Shown piece after piece: positions 1 to 9,063 of a DNA stretch of 36,575 nt. The DNA lies in the NCBI GenBank assembly GCA_902596605.1, contig CACJUU010000013.1, forward strand, positions 22,501-59,075. The letters are read 5' to 3'. The notes below the pieces were generated by a model. It saw only the letters and a list, made by a program, of their open reading frames with translations, was not told where the DNA came from and ran no database searches. Each line of letters begins with the position of its first letter. Within the stretch, counting starts at the first letter, position 1. Both the position numbers and the translations under genes were made by a program. Source of the DNA: an uncultured Alphaproteobacteria bacterium (GTDB lineage: Bacteria; Pseudomonadota; Alphaproteobacteria; Rhodobacterales; Rhodobacteraceae).

Positions 1-1983
1 TAAAGCGCCTCCTTCTTCAAAACCAACGTATCCAGGCGGTGAACCAATTAGCCTAGCAACAGAATGTTTTTCCATATATTCAGACATATCTATCCTAGTC
101 ATCGCCTCTCTATCTTGAAATAAAAATTCCGATAAAGCTTTACTTAACTCCGTCTTTCCCACACCAGTTGGTCCTAGAAATAAAAAGGACGCAAGAGGCC
201 TTTTTAAGTCAGACAGGCCTGCTTTTGCACGTCTAATTGCTTTTGAAACGCATTCCACCGGTTTCTTTTGTCCAATGACACTTTGTGAAAGCAACTCTTC
301 CATATCCATTAATCTGGATTGCTCGCTTCCTAAGAGCTTTTCGACGGGTATACCTGACCACTTTGCAACGACATTTGCTATATGATCCTCTGAAACTCTT
401 TCAGGGTTAATTTGCTTCGCGTTCAGGGATCGTTTTTCGGCCTCCTTAATTTCCATTTCTAATTTAGGAATTACAGAGTAAGTCAACTCACCCGCGCGTT
501 GAAGATCTCCATTTCTTTTCGATTCCTCTAACTCTGACTTAAATTTTTCAAGCATTTCTTTATTGGAGCTTAGATCCTTTACATTTACTATTTCTGTTTT
601 CCACTGTTCATTTAATTTATTTGATCTTTGTGAAAGCATCTTAATATCATTAATCAATTCTGTAAGCCTAGCCCTAGACTCAAAATCATTCTCTTTTTTT
701 AGTGCCTCACGTTCAATTTCTTTTTGGAGAATCTCTCGCTCCAAATCCTCCAACTCTATTGGCTTGCTACCCAATTCCATTTTAAGCTTGGCGGCAGCCT
801 CGTCTACCAAGTCGATAGCTTTGTCGGGCAAAAATCGATCAGTAATGTAACGATCAGACATTTTTACAGCAGCTGCCAAGGCGCTGTCGCTTATTGAAAC
901 ACCATGATGCACTTCATATTTGTCTTTTATACCTCTTAATATCGATAAACACTCTTTTGTATTCGGTGGGGTTATCATAACCGGCTGAAACCTTCTGGCC
1001 AATGCCGCATCCTTCTCTATATATTTTCTATGCTCATCCAGCGTTGTTGCTCCTATGCATCTTAAACTTCCTCTTGCTAATGCCGGTTTCAGAAGATTTG
1101 AAGCGTCCATCGAGCCTTCTGACCTCCCTGCCCCTACTAGAAGGTGAACTTCATCAATAAAGAGTATAATTTCTCCTTTACTTCTCTCAATGGCTTGAAG
1201 GACACTCTTTAATCGCTCTTCAAATTCTCCTCTATATTTTGCACCAGCTACTAAAGACCCCATGTCAAGTGAAAGAAGTTTTTTGTCCAATAAGACTTCT
1301 GGAACATCTTCTCTAAATATTCGAAGTGCGAGCCCTTCAGCGATTGCCGTTTTTCCAACTCCAGGAAAACCAATTAAAATTGGGTTATTTTTGGTTCTTC
1401 TACTCAAAACTTGAATAGTCCTACGGATCTCCTCATCTCTGCCAATAATAGGGTCAATACTCCCCTCAGAGGCTTTGCTCGTTAAATTTACGGTGTAATC
1501 ATCTAGAATATTATCACCTTCTTGGTGACTCTGGCTTTCAATCTTATTCCCATTTCTTTCTGCAGTTACTAACTCTTCTAGCTGATTAATATCTTTCATT
1601 TTGTTGACTAGTTTTTTGGAGATTTCACTTTTACCTAAAAGAATTCCTAAAAATAAGGCCTCTAGGCCAATAAACTTGTCACCAAACCTTTGTGCATAAA
1701 TCTCTGCATTCTTAATTGATTCAGACAAGTTTGCATCTATAAACAGGTTCCTATGTCCTTCAACTCTGGGGAGGGAAATTAATATTTTGTCGGTCTCTTG
1801 TATGACCCAATAATAGTTTCCACCTACTAATTCAATTAGCTTTCTAAACCTATTTTTATTATTTAGTAGGATAGCTTTCATTACATGAGCTGTGGTAATC
1901 GTCTGATGGTCTAGTGCTCTAGCACTTTCCATAGCCTCTACCATTGTTTCTTTTGCTTTATCAGTATATTGTTCCAAATCCAT
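1..1983 (-). CDS. clpB: ClpB disaggregase (AAA+ chaperone), 3' end cut by window edge
   Basis: ClpB is a cytosolic hexameric ATPase that threads proteins out of aggregates together with DnaK. About 661 N-terminal residues are visible of a family norm near 860. The order is an N-domain (about 1-145), the first AAA+ module with Walker A at 205-212 and Walker [10 protein letters not shown], the coiled-coil M-domain (about 400-520) and the start of the second AAA+ module with Walker A GPTGVGKT from residue 604. The remainder lies beyond position 1. The first Walker A reads GFPGVGKT, where most ClpB proteins have GEPGVGKT; the catalytic Lys and Thr are intact. The ATG at 1983 has AGGAGG upstream at a rather long spacing of about 13 nt. 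The gene diverges from pyrF. The call is firm; only the missing C-terminus cannot be judged. Confidence 0.96.
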   Translation of the reverse strand, partial: MDLEQYTDKAKETMVEAMESARALDHQTITTAHVMKAILLNNKNRFRKLIELVGGNYYWVIQETDKILISLPRVEGHRNLFIDANLSESIKNAEIYAQRFGDKFIGLEALFLGILLGKSEISKKLVNKMKDINQLEELVTAERNGNKIESQSHQEGDNILDDYTVNLTSKASEGSIDPIIGRDEEIRRTIQVLSRRTKNNPILIGFPGVGKTAIAEGLALRIFREDVPEVLLDKKLLSLDMGSLVAGAKYRGEFEERLKSVLQAIERSKGEIILFIDEVHLLVGAGRSEGSMDASNLLKPALARGSLRCIGATTLDEHRKYIEKDAALARRFQPVMITPPNTKECLSILRGIKDKYEVHHGVSISDSALAAAVKMSDRYITDRFLPDKAIDLVDEAAAKLKMELGSKPIELEDLEREILQKEIEREALKKENDFESRARLTELINDIKMLSQRSNKLNEQWKTEIVNVKDLSSNKEMLEKFKSELEESKRNGDLQRAGELTYSVIPKLEMEIKEAEKRSLNAKQINPERVSEDHIANVVAKWSGIPVEKLLGSEQSRLMDMEELLSQSVIGQKKPVECVSKAIRRAKAGLSDLKRPLASFLFLGPTGVGKTELSKALSEFLFQDREAMTRIDMSEYMEKHSVARLIGSPPGYVGFEEGGAL

Positions 1984-2029
1984 ACGACTACAATTCCCTC
2001 CTGTATCACTTATAGATGTGGTCTTATTC

Positions 2030-2058
2030 TTGATATACAACCGTAAGATTGATATTTT
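2030..2058 (+). promoter_or_regulatory. Possible pyrF promoter overlapping the clpB promoter
   Basis: TTGATA (2030-2035) and TATTTT (2053-2058) are 17 nt apart on the plus strand. A start about 7 nt downstream would fall at or next to the pyrF ATG at 2066, implying a leaderless or nearly leaderless transcript; no Shine-Dalgarno precedes that ATG. The -10 box is only moderate, and AT-rich DNA yields chance matches. Confidence 0.3.
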
Positions 2059-2062
2059 TCAA
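2034..2062 (-). promoter_or_regulatory. Probable clpB promoter
   Basis: On the minus strand TTGAAA (2057-2062) and TGTATA (2034-2039) are separated by exactly 17 nt, placing transcription start about 40 nt before the clpB ATG. clpB genes are usually under the heat-shock sigma factor, and the -35 half CTTTGAAA is near the CTTGAA such factors use, but the -10 half fits the housekeeping sigma factor better. Which one reads it is inference. Confidence 0.5.
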
Positions 2063-2065
2063 AGA

Positions 2066-2761
2066 ATGAGTAACAAAGATAAAATAATCGTAGCTTTAGA
2101 TTTCGAAAGTTGCGACAAGGCACTAGCACTTGTTGAAAGCTTAGATGGATACGCAAATTTTTTCAAAATTGGATTAGGTTTGATTGGTAGGGGCGGCCTA
2201 GAGCTTGCTTGTGAGTTAAAAAAACGAGACCTTCATGTTTTTTTGGATTTAAAATTATTCGATATCTCAAATACTATAAAAAACGCAGTGAGTGGGCTGT
2301 GTGAGGCTAAATTTGATTTTTTAACGGTTCAAGGTGACCCACAGGTTATCAAAGCCGCTGTGGAAGGCCGAGGAACAAGTGATACCAAAATACTGGCGGT
2401 TACATTCCTTACAAGTCTAAACAGGGAAGATTTAGATCAAAATTTAATAAAACCTGGAGAAATTCAGACTCTAGTTTGTAGTAGAGCGGAAAAAGCAATC
2501 TTAGCAGGAGCAGACGGTGTAATTACTTCACCTCAGGAATTATCAGTAATTAGGGAAAATCCTCTTTGCATGAAAAAGATTATTGTAACCCCGGGTATAA
2601 GACCAACCAAATCCGCCGTCGATGATCAGAAACGCGTCGCGACACCTTATGACGCCCTTAAAATGGGAGCTTCACATCTTGTTATTGGAAGACCTATCTA
2701 CCAGGCAAAGGATCCCGTTGCTGCATATGAAGAAATAAAAATTCAGATTTTGAATACCTAA
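2066..2761 (+). CDS. pyrF: Orotidine 5'-phosphate decarboxylase
   Basis: Catalyses the last step of de novo UMP synthesis, decarboxylation of OMP, in the cytosol. The 231-residue TIM-barrel protein has the usual family length. The catalytic Asp-Lys-Asp set is visible in LDLKLFDISNT (D61, K63, D66), with the phosphate-binding segment TPGIRP near residue 190 and IGRPI near the C-terminus. An upstream in-frame start at 2018 would add 16 residues with no homology to the family, so ATG 2066, opening MSNKDKIIVALD, is preferred. The gene diverges from clpB, and its 3' end overlaps that of the convergent amidohydrolase gene by 4 bp. Confidence 0.95.
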   Translation: MSNKDKIIVALDFESCDKALALVESLDGYANFFKIGLGLIGRGGLELACELKKRDLHVFLDLKLFDISNTIKNAVSGLCEAKFDFLTVQGDPQVIKAAVEGRGTSDTKILAVTFLTSLNREDLDQNLIKPGEIQTLVCSRAEKAILAGADGVITSPQELSVIRENPLCMKKIIVTPGIRPTKSAVDDQKRVATPYDALKMGASHLVIGRPIYQAKDPVAAYEEIKIQILNT

Positions 2762-3585
2762 TCCGCAAAACGCTTAATAAACTCTTCAATTACGTCTATG
2801 AGTCTTTTTTGGATTTTTGCAAATTCACTATTTTTTATTTGCTGTTTTTCATGACTATAAAGCGATCGCAAAATCTCAATCTGCAAAACGTGTATATTAT
2901 TTGGGGGACTTGCATAATTTTTAGTAATAAATCCCCCGGAGAAAGGACTGTTTAGGCTGACTTTAAATCCCACCTCTGTTAATAAAGTCTTCAACTCAAC
3001 TACAATTTTATGTTCACAAGAGCGACCGAAACAATCGCCAAGGACAACCTCCACTGGATTTTTTTTACTAGCTAAATTTACAGAGCTCAGAGGCATTGAG
3101 TGGCAATCTAAAAGTATAACTTTTTTAAATGAGGCCTCTGTTTGTTTTATCAGTGATTTTAGCTTGTCATGATATGGGAAGTAAAAACCTTGAAGTCTTT
3201 CATTGGCATCGTCAATTGAAAGTCTGTGATTGTAAATTGGCCTTTGGTCCGCAACGACACGTGGTATCACTCCTAGACCTGCTGATACCTTAAGTGTATC
3301 TTTATATGCTATAAGATCTTCGATTAATAGTGGATCTAGCTCTGCACAATCTCTATTTAGATCAATAAATGCCCTTGGAAATTTTGCTGAAAGCATTGGT
3401 GACCCTAAACCAACCACCGGAGAAAAAAGCTGATCCACAAACAGATCCTCAGATGATCTTAAGGTGCGTAATGATAAATCAGTCAGTTGCATAAATTTAT
3501 CGGTGTAAATATTACCACTATGAGGTGAGTTGAAAAGTACGCAATTTGTTTGTTTTAGGGGTAATGAAAGTTTATATGGCTTCAT
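2758..3585 (-). CDS. N-formylglutamate amidohydrolase family protein
   Basis: The 275-residue protein matches the N-formylglutamate amidohydrolase (FGase) family: FNSPHSG near residue 18, the central segment AFIDLNRD followed by an acidic stretch, GVIPRV near 105, and LLDCHSMP near 160, whose acidic and His residues would bind the metal. Family members hydrolyse N-formylglutamate to glutamate and formate at the end of one histidine-degradation route. No hut genes are nearby, so the substrate here is open. The 3' end overlaps pyrF by 4 bp in convergent orientation. No good Shine-Dalgarno precedes the ATG at 3585. Confidence 0.88.
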   Translation of the reverse strand: MKPYKLSLPLKQTNCVLFNSPHSGNIYTDKFMQLTDLSLRTLRSSEDLFVDQLFSPVVGLGSPMLSAKFPRAFIDLNRDCAELDPLLIEDLIAYKDTLKVSAGLGVIPRVVADQRPIYNHRLSIDDANERLQGFYFPYHDKLKSLIKQTEASFKKVILLDCHSMPLSSVNLASKKNPVEVVLGDCFGRSCEHKIVVELKTLLTEVGFKVSLNSPFSGGFITKNYASPPNNIHVLQIEILRSLYSHEKQQIKNSEFAKIQKRLIDVIEEFIKRFAD

Positions 3586-3624
3586 AATATGAACAAAAAA
3601 GATCTGGTTTGATTAATTTTAACC

Positions 3625-3652
3625 TTGACCCTTCTTAGACTTTTTATATAGA
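3625..3652 (+). promoter_or_regulatory. Promoter of tRNA-Val(GAC)
   Basis: TTGACC (3625-3630) and TATAGA (3647-3652) are separated by 16 nt. The predicted start falls a few bases before the mature tRNA 5' end at 3664. Position and box quality make this one of the better promoters in the window. Confidence 0.6.
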
Positions 3653-3663
3653 AAAAACAATAG

Positions 3664-3738
3664 GGGCGTATAGCTCAGCGGGAGAGCACTTCGTTGACAT
3701 CGAAGGGGTCACTGGTTCAATCCCAGTTACGCCCACCA
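3664..3738 (+). tRNA. tRNA-Val (anticodon GAC)
   Basis: A full cloverleaf can be drawn. The acceptor GGGCGTA pairs with TACGCCC (3728-3734), followed by discriminator A and an encoded CCA (3736-3738). The D-arm begins TAGCTCAGC, the anticodon stem CTTCG/CGAAG encloses loop TTGACAT with anticodon GAC, and the T-loop contains GGTTCAATCC. It reads GUC and GUU valine codons. rpmJ follows 56 bp downstream with no convincing terminator between them, so co-transcription is likely. Confidence 0.97.
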
Positions 3739-3794
3739 AAAAAATTGTTGTTTTTTTGTGAATAATCTTTAGAAGATCAAAATCGGAGAGAAAA

Positions 3795-3920
3795 ATGAAA
3801 ATACGAAACTCATTAAGATCATTGAAACAACGACATAGAAACTGTCGAGTAGTAAAGAGACGAGGCAAGGTCTATGTGATCAACAAAGTTCAACGCAGGT
3901 TTAAGGCTCGACAAGGCTGA
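3795..3920 (+). CDS. rpmJ: 50S ribosomal protein L36, zinc-free form
   Basis: This 41-residue basic protein begins [11 protein letters not shown] and ends RFKARQG, the standard alphaproteobacterial L36. Only one Cys is present, so the zinc-binding Cys/His set of the other L36 class is missing; this form works without zinc. L36 binds 23S rRNA in the large subunit. GGAG stands 6 nt before the ATG. The gene lies between tRNA-Val and an FMN dehydrogenase gene 13 bp downstream. Confidence 0.95.
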   Translation: MKIRNSLRSLKQRHRNCRVVKRRGKVYVINKVQRRFKARQG

Positions 3921-3933
3921 CCACAAAATATAG

Positions 3934-5082
3934 ATGAACCTGAATAATTGTAACAACTTCAAAGACTTTAGAGAACTTGCAAAAAGAAGTTTGCCCAGAC
4001 CTATATTCGATTATATAGATGGGGCCGCAGATGATGAACTCACATATGCAAGAAATACAGAGAGTTTCAACTCAGTGTCTTTAATACCTAGCGTATTAAG
4101 GTCAGTAAAAGACGTGGATATGTCCACAACGATATTTGGCAAGAAAATTTCTATGCCAGTATATTGCTCTCCAACGGCTGTTCAGAGACTTTTTCATTAC
4201 CAAGGAGAAAGGGCAGTTGCTAAAGCTGCTAATAAACTTAATACAATGTTTGGTGTATCCTCTTTAAGCACAGTAAGTGTTGATGAAATAGCATCAATTT
4301 CGGAGTGCCCAAAAATGTTTCAGTTTTATTTTCATAAGGACCGTGGTTTAAACAAATATATGCTTGAAAGAGCAAAAAAAGCTAAATTCGATGTATTAGC
4401 ATTGACTGTTGATACAATTACGGGAGGGAATAGAGAAAGAGACTTGAAAACAGGATTCACGATTCCTCCAAAACTTAACTTTAACAGCATGCTTAGCTTC
4501 GCAATAAAGCCTTCATGGTTATTCAATTTTCTTACCTCACCACCATTTGAACTGCCACACCTTCAGAACCACGTTGACGAAGGAACTAGTGCCGTAACAT
4601 CTATTGGCTCTTATTTTTCAAACATGCTAGACCAGACAATGAGCTGGAAAGATGCCGAACACTTGAGATCAAATTGGGACGGGCCTTTTGCCCTTAAAGG
4701 AATCGTTAGTGTTGAGGATGCTAAGAAAGCTGTGGATATAGGATGTGATGGGGTAATAGTATCAAATCATGGTGGAAGACAGTTAGATGGCGCTGTATCA
4801 CCATTCGATCAGTTAGCAAGAATTGTTGATGCTGTTGGAGACAAAACGGACGTTATATGTGAGGGAGGTATTCAAAGAGGGACACATGTGCTCAAAGCTC
4901 TATCCTTAGGAGCGAAAGCTTGCGCTGGAGGTCGTCTATATTTATATGCGCTGGCAGCTGCTGGGCAAAAGGGTGTGGAAAAAGCACTGACTAATCTTCG
5001 AAACGAGATAGAAAGAGACATGAAACTTATGGGAGTCACAAGTATCGATCAACTTTCGAGAGGAAATTTAAACTTCAAGTGA
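3934..5082 (+). CDS. lldD: FMN-dependent alpha-hydroxy acid dehydrogenase, L-lactate dehydrogenase type
   Basis: The 382-residue protein has the full length of the FMN-dependent 2-hydroxyacid dehydrogenase family, which oxidises L-lactate or similar acids to 2-oxoacids and passes electrons to quinone or oxygen. Visible marks are RPIFDYIDGAADDE near the start (flavin region), the PTAVQRL segment (the family has PxGxxxL), and the signature SNHGGRQLD with the catalytic His at 279, followed by a phosphate-binding GGIQRG and a Gly-rich GGR segment. L-lactate is the likeliest substrate, but glycolate or other acids cannot be excluded. No clear ribosome-binding site precedes the ATG, which lies 13 bp after rpmJ, so coupling is possible. 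The DUF1285 gene follows after 3 bp. Confidence 0.88.
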   Translation: MNLNNCNNFKDFRELAKRSLPRPIFDYIDGAADDELTYARNTESFNSVSLIPSVLRSVKDVDMSTTIFGKKISMPVYCSPTAVQRLFHYQGERAVAKAANKLNTMFGVSSLSTVSVDEIASISECPKMFQFYFHKDRGLNKYMLERAKKAKFDVLALTVDTITGGNRERDLKTGFTIPPKLNFNSMLSFAIKPSWLFNFLTSPPFELPHLQNHVDEGTSAVTSIGSYFSNMLDQTMSWKDAEHLRSNWDGPFALKGIVSVEDAKKAVDIGCDGVIVSNHGGRQLDGAVSPFDQLARIVDAVGDKTDVICEGGIQRGTHVLKALSLGAKACAGGRLYLYALAAAGQKGVEKALTNLRNEIERDMKLMGVTSIDQLSRGNLNFK

Positions 5083-5085
5083 TAT

Positions 5086-5652
5086 ATGCATCCGAGTGAC
5101 TTTGAAAAGAACGTAGCGAAACATATAAAGGGCAGCAAACCCGCACCAGTTCACCTATGGAACCCACCTTTTTGTGGAAACCTCGCAATTCACATTGATT
5201 CAAATGGACGCTGGTATTATCAAAAGTCAGAGATAAAACGAGAAAGACTAATTAAGCTTTTCGCAAATATTTTAAAAAGAGAAAAAGATAAATATTACTT
5301 GGTAACACCAGTTGAGAAAGTTGGAATTACAGTTGAAGATGTACCATTTATAGCTACAGATATTGATATAATTAACAAAGGAAAAATAGCGCTTTTTAAA
5401 TTTACAACTAACATAGGAGACTTTACCTATTTAGAGGAAAATAATCAGTTCAAAATTTTATTCAAGGAGTCCAGTAATGAGCCTCAACCATACGTAAATG
5501 TGAGAACCAACCTGTTTGCTAAAATTGACAGAAAAAGCTTTTACCGGCTAATTGATTTTTGTATCGAAACTACCTACAGGGGCGAAAATTGGCTTGGGTT
5601 TCATTCTAATGATATGTTTTTTCCTTTAATAAAGTCCCAAAAACTGTACTAA
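5086..5652 (+). CDS. DUF1285 family protein
   Basis: The 188-residue protein matches the DUF1285 family of proteobacteria: the opening WNPPFCG, the segment DSNGRWYYQKSEIKRERLIKLF, a central PVEKVGITVEDVPF and the C-terminal WLGFHSNDMFFPL. Its biochemical role is not established. It starts 3 bp after the lldD-type gene, so the two are probably co-transcribed, although functional linkage is not shown. Its stop overlaps the end of the convergent rppH by 4 bp. Confidence 0.85.
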   Translation: MHPSDFEKNVAKHIKGSKPAPVHLWNPPFCGNLAIHIDSNGRWYYQKSEIKRERLIKLFANILKREKDKYYLVTPVEKVGITVEDVPFIATDIDIINKGKIALFKFTTNIGDFTYLEENNQFKILFKESSNEPQPYVNVRTNLFAKIDRKSFYRLIDFCIETTYRGENWLGFHSNDMFFPLIKSQKLY

Positions 5653-6122
5653 TTTTTAAAATCTATATCGAAATCTTTAAGAACAGAGTGATAAAGAGAC
5701 CTTTTAAAAGGTACTATAGAATCAAGCATATCATTTTTTTTTGACCATTTCCAATCTGAAAACTCTTGGTATTTTGTATGTATGTTTACGTCTTCGTCAG
5801 ATCCATTAAATCGGAATAAAAACCACTTCTGACTTTGGCCTCTGAATTTTCCTCCCCAAAACTTACCTTGTATTTCTTTAGGTAGGTCATAGCGATGCCA
5901 AATCTTAGATTGTTTAAGAAGAGATACTTTGCACTTTTCTATACCTGTCTCCTCAAACATTTCTCGATATGCCGCTTCCAAAGGAATTTCATTATCATCA
6001 ATACCCCCTTGCGGCATTTGCCATGCCTTGGTGCTATCTAGGCGGCGACCCGTGAAAATTTTTGATTGATCATTTATAATCACTAAACCAACGCCTAAAC
6101 GGTATGGAAGTGTGTTAATCAT
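5649..6122 (-). CDS. rppH: RNA pyrophosphohydrolase (Nudix)
   Basis: RppH removes pyrophosphate from the 5' triphosphate of mRNAs, which triggers decay by RNase E. The 157-residue protein carries the Nudix box at residues 39-61 (GGIDDNE, then REMFEETGI), with the Glu residues needed for Mg2+ binding. The N-terminal LPYRLGVGLVIIN and the PQGGI motif are typical of RppH rather than of other Nudix enzymes. The ATG overlaps the ctpA stop as ATGA, so its translation is likely coupled to ctpA, an arrangement common in alphaproteobacteria. Confidence 0.93.
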   Translation of the reverse strand: MINTLPYRLGVGLVIINDQSKIFTGRRLDSTKAWQMPQGGIDDNEIPLEAAYREMFEETGIEKCKVSLLKQSKIWHRYDLPKEIQGKFWGGKFRGQSQKWFLFRFNGSDEDVNIHTKYQEFSDWKWSKKNDMLDSIVPFKRSLYHSVLKDFDIDFKN

Positions 6123-7423
6123 TCTTTTAAGGAATAGACCGATAGGCCTTCTATCAAATCAATTGCGTGAGCTAATTGGTTATCTTTATTTCTTCTCTTG
6201 GTTGTTTCTTGAAAACTCATCTCCTCTTTTCTTAGCATCTCTTTTTCAGATTCTGTTAAGCTATCATTACTTAGAGCACCCTCCAGGTCAGCTTCCGAAA
6301 ACGTTTTCCTATTTTCCTCTTCACTCTTCTCAACTCTTTTGAACTCTAAGAAAACATCGGGCGTCACTCCGAGTGCCTGAATAGACCTACCTGATGGCGT
6401 ATAATATCTCGCCGTAGTAAGTCTAATACCACCACTTTGGCCCATTGGAAGCACTGACTGAACTGAACCCTTTCCAAAACTCTTAGTTCCCAAAACAATA
6501 GCTCTGCGATGATCTTGAAGGGCTCCTGCAACAATCTCTGATGCTGACGCTGAGCCTGCATTTATAAGAATAACAAGAGGTTTTCCTTCCGCAATGTCAC
6601 CTTTGGAAGCTTTATAACGCTCTCCTTTACCCTCTCTATCTCTCGTTGACACAATCTCTCCTTGGTCTAAAAAAAGATCTGTAACGGATATAGCTTCAGA
6701 TAGCAAACCTCCAGGGTTATTTCTCAAATCAAGTACAAACCCTTTTGGTTCCGCTTCACCTAATTTTTTAACTGCCTTTTTCATGCCCTCATCAAGGTTT
6801 GGAATAGTTTGTTCATTGAAGGTGGTTACTCTCATAATTATTATGTCATTCTCTGTTCTTACCTTTGCCGCTGTAAGTTTTATTACGGCTCTTGTTACTA
6901 GAACTTCAATTGGATCTTCTAAACCTTCTCTAACGATGGTTAACTTAACAGATGAACCGACAGGACCACGCATTATATCCACGGCTTCAGATAAGGTTAG
7001 ACCGAGCATAGGCTTGTCATCCACAAATGTAATAAAGTCACCAGCTAACACTCCAGCTTTAAAGGCTGGCGTATCGTCCATAGGTGATACGACTTTTACA
7101 AAACCATCTTGTTGAGTAACTTCAATTCCTAAACCTCCAAAAGATCCTTTGGTATCAACTTGCATGTCATCGTAATTTTTTGGCGCTAAAAAGCCTGAGT
7201 GAGGGTCCAGAGAAGAAAGCATTCCATTTATTGCTGCCTCTATTAATTCCTTGCTTTTTACTTCTTCAACATATTTGGACTTTATTAGATCAAAAACTTG
7301 ACCGAAAAGATCTAGTTGCTCATAGGTCTCTTTTTTATTTTCTTTGGAGAGGACGGGATTAAGAGTGAAAAAGCTTAAAAAAAATAAAATAATTAATAGA
7401 TACTTACTCATTGAATTTGACAT
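6119..7423 (-). CDS. ctpA: C-terminal processing peptidase (S41 family)
   Basis: A periplasmic serine protease that trims the C-termini of envelope proteins and often controls murein hydrolases. From ATG 7423 the protein has 434 residues: a signal peptide or anchor (about 5-25, ending near PVLSKE), a PDZ domain (about 85-170) and the S41 peptidase domain with GSASASE (catalytic Ser, about 291-295) and FGKGS (catalytic Lys, about 318). A longer reading from 7513 adds 30 residues that would bury the signal sequence, while AGAGAAGA-like pairing precedes the ATG at 7423, so the shorter form is chosen. Many alphaproteobacteria have an envC-like murein hydrolase activator between gpmI and ctpA; here there is none. 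Confidence 0.92.
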   Translation of the reverse strand: MSNSMSKYLLIILFFLSFFTLNPVLSKENKKETYEQLDLFGQVFDLIKSKYVEEVKSKELIEAAINGMLSSLDPHSGFLAPKNYDDMQVDTKGSFGGLGIEVTQQDGFVKVVSPMDDTPAFKAGVLAGDFITFVDDKPMLGLTLSEAVDIMRGPVGSSVKLTIVREGLEDPIEVLVTRAVIKLTAAKVRTENDIIIMRVTTFNEQTIPNLDEGMKKAVKKLGEAEPKGFVLDLRNNPGGLLSEAISVTDLFLDQGEIVSTRDREGKGERYKASKGDIAEGKPLVILINAGSASASEIVAGALQDHRRAIVLGTKSFGKGSVQSVLPMGQSGGIRLTTARYYTPSGRSIQALGVTPDVFLEFKRVEKSEEENRKTFSEADLEGALSNDSLTESEKEMLRKEEMSFQETTKRRNKDNQLAHAIDLIEGLSVYSLKE

Positions 7424-7523
7424 TTTTAATCTTCTCTTTTCTATGTTAATAAATAAAAGGTAACTCAGAACAGTTCGCACTGTTGTTTTACTTGAGTTAA
7501 TTAGATAAATCAAATAATCAATT

Positions 7524-9056
7524 CTACCACCGAAGAAGTGATTTACCAGTCATTTGCCTAGGCTTGTCTTGGCCCAATAACTCCAAGATTGTTGGAGCTA
7601 TGTCTATTAACGAGCCTGAACTTATACTCACTTTTTCCCTATCACTATATAGAATGCAAGGAACAGGATTTAGTGTATGGTAGGTATGTGGATTTTCTGT
7701 GTCTCCAATGTACATTTGTTCGCAGTTTCCATGATCAGAAATAATCAATGCTTCCCCACCAACCGAATCTAAACAAGTACATATCCTACCCAACATTTTG
7801 TCTACAGTTTCAACGGCCACTCTTGCTGCACTCAAACTCCCTGTATGTCCTACCATGTCAGGGTTAGCAAAATTCACAATAAGCAAATCGAAAGAATTTC
7901 TTTCCAGTGCAGATATTAGATTGTTACATACTTCTTCTGCTGACATTTGCGGTTTTTGTTCATATCCGTTAACTTGTGGACTTTGTACCAAAAATCTTTC
8001 TTCACCCTCATATTCATATTCGCTTCCACCATTAAAAAAATACGTGACATGTGGATATTTTTCTGTCTCTGCTATTCGAAATTGCTTGAGACCATTTCGA
8101 CTTACCCACTCTCCAAGGCCATTTTTTATCTCTTTTTTCTCAAAAAGCACATTAAATTTTTGCTTAAAATTAGTATCATACTCAATCATACCAACCGCTT
8201 TATTAAACATTTTCCCATTAGGACGTGAGAAACTTATAAAATTCTTATCGGTCAGTGCGTGTACGATTTGTCTTGCTCGGTCAGCTCTAAAATTACAGAA
8301 AATCAGACTATCCTCTATCCCTTTTATGCCATTGTATTCGCTAAATATTAACGGCTCTATAAATTCATCTGTCACTCCCTTGTCATGAGAGTCTTTAATA
8401 GCTTTTAGTGGATCTCTATAATTCTTGCCTACACCATTTGCAATTGCCTCATAGGCTTTATGAGTTCTATCCCAACGTTTATCTCTATCCATTGAATAAT
8501 ATCGTCCCATTAGTGTTGCGATTATTACATTCGAAGGAAGTTCGGAGATCAAGTTCTTCAGGTCGTTTAGACTAGTTTTTGTGTCAACATCTCTACCATC
8601 AGAAAATAAATGCAAGTTGACCTTTAAACTTTTTTTTGAGGCGACCTTCATCAAACACTTAAGATGCCTAGCGTGTCCATGCACACCTCCATCCGAGATC
8701 AGTCCAGCAATGTGAGTTTCACCTCCACTTAACTTTGTATCCGACAGTATTTCTAATAAATCATCATTGTTAATTAAAGCCCCACTGGATATCGCATCAT
8801 CTATCCTTGGCAACATACTTTGAATTATTCTTCCCGCGCCTATATGCATGTGGCCAACTTCAGAATTTCCCATTTGATTTTCAGGCAGACCGACTTCTTT
8901 ACCATACGTTGTTAAAGTACTATTGGGAAAATTTCTAAGAAGTCGGTCTATATTTGGTGTGCTCGCGACGTATACTGCATTCCCTCTTTTTTTTTCTCTT
9001 AATCCAAACCCGTCGAGGATACACAAAACAACGGATTTCTTTCTAGCCTTATACAT
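7524..9056 (-). CDS. gpmI: 2,3-bisphosphoglycerate-independent phosphoglycerate mutase
   Basis: Interconverts 3- and 2-phosphoglycerate in glycolysis and gluconeogenesis, using two Mn2+ ions and a phosphoserine intermediate. The 510 residues match the family length. CILDGFG holds a metal-binding Asp (D15) and GNSEVGH the nucleophilic Ser (S65). GHARH, GRDVDTKT and ISDHGNCE supply further metal and substrate ligands. rlmH ends 7 bp upstream and ctpA starts about 100 bp downstream, all on the same strand. Confidence 0.96.
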   Translation of the reverse strand: MYKARKKSVVLCILDGFGLREKKRGNAVYVASTPNIDRLLRNFPNSTLTTYGKEVGLPENQMGNSEVGHMHIGAGRIIQSMLPRIDDAISSGALINNDDLLEILSDTKLSGGETHIAGLISDGGVHGHARHLKCLMKVASKKSLKVNLHLFSDGRDVDTKTSLNDLKNLISELPSNVIIATLMGRYYSMDRDKRWDRTHKAYEAIANGVGKNYRDPLKAIKDSHDKGVTDEFIEPLIFSEYNGIKGIEDSLIFCNFRADRARQIVHALTDKNFISFSRPNGKMFNKAVGMIEYDTNFKQKFNVLFEKKEIKNGLGEWVSRNGLKQFRIAETEKYPHVTYFFNGGSEYEYEGEERFLVQSPQVNGYEQKPQMSAEEVCNNLISALERNSFDLLIVNFANPDMVGHTGSLSAARVAVETVDKMLGRICTCLDSVGGEALIISDHGNCEQMYIGDTENPHTYHTLNPVPCILYSDREKVSISSGSLIDIAPTILELLGQDKPRQMTGKSLLRW

Positions 9057-9063
9057 AGAAGTC

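Noticed and set aside
3736-3756. A/T hairpin after tRNA-Val as a terminator
   Set aside because: The stem is only A-T pairs around TTGTTG with no G-C core, too weak for an intrinsic terminator.
3644-3868. 74-residue minus-strand ORF over tRNA-Val and rpmJ
   Set aside because: It is antisense to a clear tRNA and to L36; the predicted protein is translated tRNA complement.
7798-8388. 196-residue plus-strand ORF inside gpmI
   Set aside because: It lies antisense to the conserved gpmI coding sequence and has no family features.
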